Assembly: GCA_963703385.1 (NCBI GenBank)
Contig: OY969816.1
Span: 2,914,001 to 2,978,000 of the forward strand
Direction of reading: 5' to 3'
Source of the DNA: Rhodoblastus sp963703385
GTDB lineage: Bacteria > Pseudomonadota > Alphaproteobacteria > Rhizobiales > Beijerinckiaceae
Length of the DNA: 64,000 bases
The position numbers and the translations under genes are program-made. Below the pieces are notes generated by a model. The model did no database searches, had not been told where the DNA came from, and worked only from the letters and a program-made list of their open reading frames with translations. Each line of letters opens with the position of its first letter. The first letter of the stretch is position 1. Positions 58,265 through 64,000 of the stretch are shown in pieces.

Positions 58265-61200
58265 TCAAGCGCTCGCAGCGTCAATCTGCGACAAAGCGGC
58301 TCCACTTTTTCCGGCGCCGTTTTTTGCGCCCACCAGATTGGCGAGTTTCACCCGCAGTTCTTCGACATCGATCGGCTTGTGCAGGAATTCGCAGCCCGCG
58401 GCCTTGATTTCCTCAAGTCGTTCCCGGGCGGTGTCGCCGGTGATGACCAGTTTGGGGAAAACGCGGCCTTTCACGCCCTCGACCCGCAAGGCGGCTTCGA
58501 TGCCGTTGAACCCGTCGCCAAGCCGGTAATCGGTGATGATGGCGTCGAACTGCGCGTCGTCGCGGCGGGCGATCTCGATCGCTTCCTCGCCGCTTGCGCC
58601 GGACAAGGTCCCAAAACCCCAGTCCCGCAGCAATTCTTCAAGACCGTAGCGCACGATGGCGTTGTCCTCGATGATCAGGACGTCGCCCGCAGCGTCCGGC
58701 GCGTCGGATGGCGTCGCGGCGACGGCCGCCGGCGCCTGGGCCAGCGGCAGCAGCAGGGAAAACCGCGAACCTCGCCCGACCCGGGACGAGACCTCCACCT
58801 CGACATCGAGCAGCGCCGCGACGCGAGAGACGATCGCCAGACCGAGGCCCAAGCCTTTCGCCAGGTCGCGGCCGGGATTGTCGAGTTGGTGGAATTCCTC
58901 GAAAATTTCCTTTGCCTTCTCCGCCGGAACGCCGACGCCCGTGTCGACGACGTCGATCCGCACATTGTCGCCGCGCCGGCGCAAGCCGATCAGCGCGCCC
59001 CCGTTCGGCGTGTAGCGCAGGGCGTTTTCGATCAGGTTTCGCAAAGCGCGTTCCAGCAGCGTGGGATCGGCGCGCGCCAGAAAATTGCGCCGAGCCATCC
59101 GCAATTCGAGGCCAAGCGCGGCGGCCTTGGGACGGAATTCCGCTTCGATCCGTTCCAGCATCTCGGCGAGATCCACCGTCTGCATCTCCGGCTCGATCAC
59201 CCGCGCGTCGAGCCGGGAAATATCGAGAATCGCGGTCAACAGGGAGGTCAAGCCGCCCAGCGCCTTTTTCATCATTTCCGCCACGCCGACCGCTTTGGCG
59301 TTGTCCTTGACCTGGCGTTCGAGCAGCGAGAGCAGCAGCACGAGCGATTGCACCGGCTGACGCAGATCATGGCTGGCGGCGGCAAGGAATTTGGACTTGG
59401 CGAGATTGGCGCGTTCGGCCTCCAGTTTGGCCAAGCGCAGCGCATCTTCGGCTGATTTCTGTTCCGTGACGTCGAGAACGGTGGCGAAAACGCGCCTCGG
59501 CGAACCTTCCGGATCGAACTCCGGGCCCCAGGAGCTATCGAACCAGCGCTCGACGCCGTCATCGCCGACGACCCGGAATTGAAGCCTGCCGCCCCGGGCG
59601 GCGAAAATATCGTCGAACATGGCGGAAACCGCCGCCTTGTCCGGCTCGGCGACCTGGGCGAGCAGCCCCTCCCGCGCGCCGCGCAGGCGACCGCCTTCCG
59701 GGGGCGTACGCGGCTGGTAACCCAGGATCCGACGGAAATTCTCCGCCACCCGGACCCAATCGTTCTCCAGGTCGAACTGAACATAGGTCAGCCGCGCGGC
59801 GTCGGCGGCGTTACCCAAGCGGTCTTGGCTTTGGCGCAGCGCCAGCTCCGCCCGCTTGCGCGCCGTGACGTCGGTGCGAATGGCGACATATTGCAACGGA
59901 CGGCCTGCGTCGTCGAGGAAGGGAACGATGGTGGTGTCGACCCAATAGGCCGCGCCGTCCTTGGCGCGATTACAGATTTCGCCGCGCCACACCGTGCCGC
60001 CCTCTATGGTTCGCCACATGTCGCGGAAGAATTCTTTCGGATGATGACCGGAATGGATGAGGCTGTGGGTCCCGCCGACCAATTCCTGCCGGGAATATTT
60101 GGAAACGGTGCAGAAACGGTCGTTGGCATAGGTAATCACGCCTTTCGGGTCAGTAACGGCGACGATGGCGTGCTTGTCGAGCGCCATTTTGAGGATCTCG
60201 ACCTCCTTGAGCGCCGCGCGCAGCGCCAGTTCCGTTTCCTTCGCCGCAGTAATGTCTTCGGCGGAAACGACGATGCCGCCAATCTCGCCATGGGCGTCGC
60301 GCCAGGGGCGGTCCTCCCACTTTATCCAGCGCTCGCCGCCGTCGGGCATGACGAACTTTTCGCCGTGCGAGCGTTCGACCGCGCCCGCAAGGCAACGCCG
60401 GTGAACCGCCTGCAAACGGTCCGGGACATAGGGGTTCGCCTCGTAATGGTTGCGCCCCACCGGCGTCGTGTTCTGGCCGCGCGCCTCGTTCCAGCGCTGG
60501 CTGGCGGCCAGATAATTCATGTCGCGGTCGAACATGGCGATGGCGACAGGCGCCTGTTCAAGGAAGAGACGCAACCGCTCCTCGCTCAGGCGCAGCGCCT
60601 CCTCGGACCTTTTTTGCCGAGTGATTTCCTCGGCGCTGATGATGACGCCGCCGATTTCATCGCGATGGTTCCGCCAGGGACGCACTTCCCATTTGACCCA
60701 TTGGACGGAACCATCCGCGCGATGGAATTTCTCGCCATCCGAACTTTCGATCGCCCCCGCCAGACAGCGCCGATGCACCGCCTTCCAGGCCTCGCTGATT
60801 TCGGGGAAGATTTCGTAGTGGCTCCGCCCGACGGGCGTTCGGTCCAGATGGAAATCGGTCCGCCATCGCGCGCTGGCCGCCAGATAGCGCATGTCGCGAT
60901 CGAACATGGCGATGGCGGCGGGAGCACGCCCGATGAACCAGCCGAGCAGACGCTCGCTGTTGGCATTGCGCTCCAGCGCCGCTTTTTCCTCGGTGACGTC
61001 GCGAACGGCCCCGATAAGTCTGCCGGCGGCGTCACCTTCGATCGCGACATAGCCGTTGAATTTGATCCAGCGCTCGGCGCCGTCGTCGGCCCTGCGAATG
61101 CGATAAAAGAGTTCGACGACGCGCGGCGCGTCCGGCTCGAGCGCCGCCTTATAGGCGGCGTCGAAGCGCTTGATGTCGTCGGGATGAAGCAGGCCGGCGA

Positions 61201-61390
61201 ACTTTTCGGAGGTGACGACGTCGTCGGGGAGCAAGCCGAAAACGGCTTTGGTAACCGGCGGGCAACTGGTGGCGCCGAAAATTTCGACGGCGCGCCGTTC
61301 GCCTTTTCCGTCGGGTTCACGACGCGGCCCGTGCTCGAGCGGCAGCGTTTTCTGAGCCGAAAGCATAAGCGCGTCGAGCGCCGTTTGCAT
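58265..61390 (-). CDS. Hybrid sensor histidine kinase with five PAS domains
   Basis: 1041 aa from ATG 61390. No membrane helix, so probably cytoplasmic. Five PAS domains cover about 40-660; the second and third are close duplicates (IAMFDRDMRYLAAS / IAMFDRDMNYLAAS; AVHRRCLAGA in both). Then a HisKA domain with the phospho-acceptor His in AASHDLRQPVQSLVLLL (about 673), a HATPase domain (ALRNLIENALRYTPNGG, VDTGVGVPAEKAKEIFEEF, GLGLAIVSRVA) and a C-terminal receiver (VLIIEDNAIVRYGLEELLRD, phospho-Asp in AIITDYRLGDG about 952, Lys in FLHKPIDVEEL). Signal and target unknown. Confidence 0.93.
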   Translation of the reverse strand: MQTALDALMLSAQKTLPLEHGPRREPDGKGERRAVEIFGATSCPPVTKAVFGLLPDDVVTSEKFAGLLHPDDIKRFDAAYKAALEPDAPRVVELFYRIRRADDGAERWIKFNGYVAIEGDAAGRLIGAVRDVTEEKAALERNANSERLLGWFIGRAPAAIAMFDRDMRYLAASARWRTDFHLDRTPVGRSHYEIFPEISEAWKAVHRRCLAGAIESSDGEKFHRADGSVQWVKWEVRPWRNHRDEIGGVIISAEEITRQKRSEEALRLSEERLRLFLEQAPVAIAMFDRDMNYLAASQRWNEARGQNTTPVGRNHYEANPYVPDRLQAVHRRCLAGAVERSHGEKFVMPDGGERWIKWEDRPWRDAHGEIGGIVVSAEDITAAKETELALRAALKEVEILKMALDKHAIVAVTDPKGVITYANDRFCTVSKYSRQELVGGTHSLIHSGHHPKEFFRDMWRTIEGGTVWRGEICNRAKDGAAYWVDTTIVPFLDDAGRPLQYVAIRTDVTARKRAELALRQSQDRLGNAADAARLTYVQFDLENDWVRVAENFRRILGYQPRTPPEGGRLRGAREGLLAQVAEPDKAAVSAMFDDIFAARGGRLQFRVVGDDGVERWFDSSWGPEFDPEGSPRRVFATVLDVTEQKSAEDALRLAKLEAERANLAKSKFLAAASHDLRQPVQSLVLLLSLLERQVKDNAKAVGVAEMMKKALGGLTSLLTAILDISRLDARVIEPEMQTVDLAEMLERIEAEFRPKAAALGLELRMARRNFLARADPTLLERALRNLIENALRYTPNGGALIGLRRRGDNVRIDVVDTGVGVPAEKAKEIFEEFHQLDNPGRDLAKGLGLGLAIVSRVAALLDVEVEVSSRVGRGSRFSLLLPLAQAPAAVAATPSDAPDAAGDVLIIEDNAIVRYGLEELLRDWGFGTLSGASGEEAIEIARRDDAQFDAIITDYRLGDGFNGIEAALRVEGVKGRVFPKLVITGDTARERLEEIKAAGCEFLHKPIDVEELRVKLANLVGAKNGAGKSGAALSQIDAASA

Positions 61391-61403
61391 CTTCGGTAGT
61401 GTC

Positions 61404-61613
61404 CTAATTTGAATTCCCATCCTTCAGGCGGCGGGTAACCTCTTCGGCGGTGAGAACCACTTTTTTGTCTTGATCGACGATCAAAACAGACGCCGATCCA
61501 AATGCCATTTTCTCTTTCGCCGCGATCAAAGCAGCATCTATGGTTAGATGCGGGTCGGCCACAAAAAAATAAGCTCCCCCTGGAATGGTCTTTCCTTCTA
61601 AATAATAGCTCAT
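61404..61613 (-). CDS. Small protein of unknown function, 69 aa
   Basis: From ATG 61613, with GAGAG upstream. Sequence runs YYLEGKTIPGGAYFFVADPH, then AALIAAKEKMAFGSASVLIV, then VVLTAEEVTRRLKDG; no signal peptide or membrane helix. Length and alpha/beta look suggest a small folded domain. It lies between an IS1-like transposase gene and the histidine kinase on the same strand. No family recognised. Confidence 0.55.
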   Translation of the reverse strand: MSYYLEGKTIPGGAYFFVADPHLTIDAALIAAKEKMAFGSASVLIVDQDKKVVLTAEEVTRRLKDGNSN

Positions 61614-61623
61614 AGCGCTCTCC

Positions 61624-62451
61624 TCACGATGAAGTTCGTTCAACCAACTCTTCAAGCGACCATAGGCGTGAGCTTATGCCCGCCGCCATCGCCGGTGAAG
61701 TCCTAAGCGTCTTATGAAGCCGAACGAAATTGTAATGAGCGAAATGCAGGCTGACCGCCGCGCGATGGTTCTCAACCTTCTTTGAGAGGCCATTCGCCAG
61801 GCGCGTAAAACGGCGCATGCTCATACGCATCGTCAGGTTTTGACGCTCAATCATGCTGGTGGAGATATGAGCACGATCCGGCGCGCCAGCGGTAGCCGTC
61901 CGTTCCGACCGCACAACCTTGGGGGGGCTGTAGCGACCGGGGCCAATAGGTTCGGCCTCATAAAATTTAACCGCCTGCCCGTAGTCCACGTCCGCGCCGA
62001 ACGCCTGTTCAACAGCATCAACGTAAGAGTTGAGCGCATCGGATGAAATCTGGACGCGATTCGCCAGCCGCTCGGATAAATCGGTCATGAACGCAATAAC
62101 GTTGGACTTGGACCGCTTGCCGATCAGATAGGACGGGATCAACTTCGTGTCGGGATCAATGGCAACGAAGGTCCAATGATCGCCAACGCGCGACTTATCG
62201 TCAGTCTTCGAGACTTGGCGCTGCTTCTTCCCGACATACGCCCAGATTTCATCAACCTGGATGCGCTTGCACGGCAGATCGCGCATTTCCTCATTCATCA
62301 GCTTGCCGCAGCCGGTCCCGACCTCGACCATCAGGCGCATGATCGTATCCCGATGCGTTTCTGTCATACGCTCGGTCGAACGGATCGAGTTTCCCTCAAC
62401 CAAGGCCCCGATGATCTGGCTGCGACGTTCGATGGAAAGGCGATTGACCAT
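61624..62451 (-). CDS. IS1-like DDE transposase, full-length
   Basis: 275 aa. Helix-turn-helix at the start (IIGALVEGNSIRSTERMTET, then HRDTIMRLMVEVG), then a DDE core: KRIQVDEIWAYVGKKQRQVS with first Asp, WTFVAIDPDTKLIPSYLIGK, ISSDALNSYVDAVEQAFG with second Asp, and SMIERQNLTMRMSMRRFTRL with the Glu/Asn site. Ends with HFAHYNFVRLHKTLRTSPAM. The type is annotated as IS1 family. No terminal inverted repeats or target duplication were made out, so it may be a stand-alone gene. Confidence 0.85.
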   Translation of the reverse strand: MVNRLSIERRSQIIGALVEGNSIRSTERMTETHRDTIMRLMVEVGTGCGKLMNEEMRDLPCKRIQVDEIWAYVGKKQRQVSKTDDKSRVGDHWTFVAIDPDTKLIPSYLIGKRSKSNVIAFMTDLSERLANRVQISSDALNSYVDAVEQAFGADVDYGQAVKFYEAEPIGPGRYSPPKVVRSERTATAGAPDRAHISTSMIERQNLTMRMSMRRFTRLANGLSKKVENHRAAVSLHFAHYNFVRLHKTLRTSPAMAAGISSRLWSLEELVERTSS

Positions 62452-62475
62452 TTTTTATCTCCGAAATCACCATTA

Positions 62476-62529
62476 TTGTGGCCACAAAAGGCACACAAGT
62501 CAACAAAAATCCTTGCCTTGTGGCCACGT
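62476..62529. promoter_or_regulatory. Paired TTGTGGCCACAA palindromes
   Basis: TTGTGGCCACAA at 62476-62487 and TTGTGGCCACGT at 62518-62529, 42 bp apart start to start (four helical turns), between the divergent transposase and ribbon-helix-helix genes. The spacing on one face of the DNA suits cooperative binding, perhaps by the protein at 62550. Confidence 0.6.
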
Positions 62530-62549
62530 TGGGGCTACAATTTCGGGCC

Positions 62550-62744
62550 ATGAAGAACGAAATCGTTAAAATCAGGGTCACAAAGGCCGAAAAACAGGCC
62601 TTTGAAAAGGCGGCCCAGTTATCCGGTAATCCCCTTTCCGCATGGGTTAGGGAACGGCTAAGGCGAGCGGCGACCAGGGAACTGGGTGAGGCTGGCCAAC
62701 AAATCGCTTTCCTTCAATCCCTGCTTGATGAGAGGACCGAATGA
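62550..62744 (+). CDS. Ribbon-helix-helix protein (MobC/antitoxin-like)
   Basis: 64 aa from ATG 62550. N-terminal strand IVKIRVTKAEKQAFEKAAQL, then SGNPLSAWVRERLRRAATRE, the strand-helix-helix form of small DNA-binding dimers such as MobC, CopG and DUF1778 antitoxins. Its stop overlaps the DUF262 start (ATGA). It probably controls its own promoter through the palindromes upstream. Confidence 0.72.
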   Translation: MKNEIVKIRVTKAEKQAFEKAAQLSGNPLSAWVRERLRRAATRELGEAGQQIAFLQSLLDERTE

Positions 62745-64000
62745 GTGTCAAGGGCCTTGGCATTAATGCCAACGACATTGGGTTGGGCGCGACCCTGAAT
62801 CAGAACCTCTTGATGGTTCCCCCTAACCAGCGGTCCTACGCTTGGGAGGGTCCGCACGTTCAAACGTTGCTTGAAGATCTGTCAGGGGCGATCTCGACTG
62901 GGGGCGCCCCTATTTTCTTGGCACTATCGTTCTGACCCAAGGCAGCGGTGATCGGCTTGAAGTGGCAGATGGCCAGCAGAGGCTCGCTACTACCTCCATT
63001 CTGATTGCCGCCATCCGTGACAAATTGGAAGGGATGGGACCGCAAGAAAAGAAGGCCGCAGACAAATACACGACCGAATATCTGCTAATATATGACGAGA
63101 TGACTGGTGAAAATACACCGCGTCTCAAGTTGAACTACGAGGATAACGAATTTTTCCTCACCCAGATTCTCATCTCCCCGTCCGAAACAGAGCGTTCGGA
63201 TGCACCCCCTACCGTCTCTTCCCATCTGCGACTTGCAAACGCCGCATCTATGGCCAAGCAGCACGTCGAGAAAATTATCTCGCAGTTCAAGCCAGCTGAT
63301 AAACCGAAGGAACTTTACAAATGGGTAAAGTTCTTGCGTGAAGCGGCAATGGTCATTGCCATCAAAGTACCAGATAATATCAACGCCTATACAATGTTCG
63401 AGACCTTGAATGATCGAGGCCTTCGCGCATCGCAAACCGACATTCTCAAGAATTTCCTATTCGGCAAGGCCCAAGACCGTCTTGGTGAAATGCAAACTAA
63501 GTGGTCTGCCATGGTGGGCACGATTGAGACGATCGGCAACGAAGACCTGCTTCTTACATACCTGCGACATCACTGGACGCTTACGCATGGCTATACAGCA
63601 GAGCGAGAACTCGCTGCGCGCGTAAAGAATGAAGTTATTGGCAAGCAACAGGCCGTTACAATGGCGGCCAGCTTGGATGATATGGCCAGTGATTATACCG
63701 GCTTGCTCAATCCACTGGAATATGTCGGATGGCCCGCGTCCGTGGATAAGCAGAGCCGCGCCTATATGTACATCATCACGAAAATCTTGGCGGTTGAGCA
63801 GAATTCTGCCGCTGCTTTTGGCCATTGTGAAAAAATTTGACGGCGCCCAACTCAAAGCGGCGATGAAGATGCTTCTTTCTTGGTCGGTGCGATTCATGGT
63901 GGCTGGGTCCGGCGGCGGTGGCCCCCTCGACCGGGCTTATGGCCAACTCGCCAAAGAAGTGATCGAGGGAACTATTACAGCGTCCGCGCAACTTCGTGAG
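62741..64000 (+). pseudogene. DUF262 (GmrS/ParB-like nuclease domain) protein, two frameshifts, runs off the window
   Basis: Starts at ATG 62741: IGLGATLNQNLLMVPPNQRS YAW, the DUF262 start. Frame breaks near 62910 (a missing base before TATTTTCTTGG) and the family sequence continues with GTIVLTQGSGDRLEVADGQQ RLATTSI (DGQQR motif), then AYTMFETLNDRGLRASQTDI (FETLNDRG motif). A second break near 63800 leads into LPLLLAIVKKFDG and the C-terminal part. DUF262 is the nucleotide-handling half of GmrSD-type restriction and related defence proteins; some members act alone. Either decayed or affected by base-call errors. The 3' end is beyond the window. Confidence 0.82.

Noticed and set aside
59579..61399. 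Plus-strand open frame of 606 codons opposite the hybrid kinase
   Set aside because: Shadow with Arg/Gly-rich composition and no motif.

Overview
The window is high-GC alphaproteobacterial chromosome, most likely Hyphomicrobiales (Beijerinckiaceae/Methylocystaceae-like). This is an inference from gene content, not a database match. Supporting points are the lipid A genes waaA and lpxK beside DUF2093, DUF4170 and DUF6101 genes, which are alphaproteobacterial families; a PPi-dependent phosphofructokinase and a pyruvate phosphate dikinase, a pairing common in alphaproteobacterial methylotrophs and phototrophs; meaB and an AcuI-type acryloyl-CoA reductase; and RIME-like intergenic palindromes. 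No tRNA, rRNA or CRISPR array was recognised.

Positions 1-14315 hold a prophage or defective prophage with an HK97-type packaging/head block read on the minus strand: small terminase, large terminase, portal, prohead protease, major capsid (cut by the left edge). An XRE/S24 repressor sits upstream with candidate operators, a promoter and a terminator. No integrase, tail or lysis genes are in view. The portal gene ends in a variable C-terminal domain that looks like a polymorphic toxin and is followed by a candidate immunity gene. Behind it lies a second portal 3' end, sharing a 252-bp near-identical segment but carrying a different toxin-like C-terminus and its own overlapping immunity gene. 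A third, worn 80-bp copy of the same segment abuts the stop of a chromosomal-type hisC. This is the layout of the orphan cassettes of Rhs/CDI toxins, here on a phage portal, and is the most interesting feature of the window. A DUF2235 (Tle1-like) hydrolase, a DUF2335 membrane protein and two small membrane/exported proteins lie between the terminase and portal genes.

Positions 14312-41979 are mostly core chromosome: meaB, yjbQ, ppdK, hdeD, dxs-tlyA-rRNA methyltransferase, a GlcD-type FAD oxidase, a GGDEF/EAL protein, acuI, a LysR regulator, tsaC, an enoyl-CoA hydratase and SDR pair, thrB-rnhA, ubiA, a frameshifted inositol-monophosphatase family gene, waaA-lpxK and PPi-phosphofructokinase with a cluster of strong palindromes upstream.

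Positions 42041-47321 are an accessory patch: an internally deleted ISAs1 element, an AT-rich methyltransferase, fragments of IS30, IS256 and a second ISAs1, two glycosyltransferase genes and a 260-bp MITE-like element.

Positions 47329-61390 return to core genes: xseA, lepA, small exported proteins, greA, carB, a cytochrome c, gtrA, tspO and a five-PAS hybrid histidine kinase. The right end (61404-64000) is another accessory patch: an unknown small protein, an IS1-like transposase, paired palindromes, a ribbon-helix-helix protein and a DUF262 gene with two frameshifts. In all, three genes (large terminase, IMPase family, DUF262) carry frameshifts, so the reader should allow for indel errors in the assembly.
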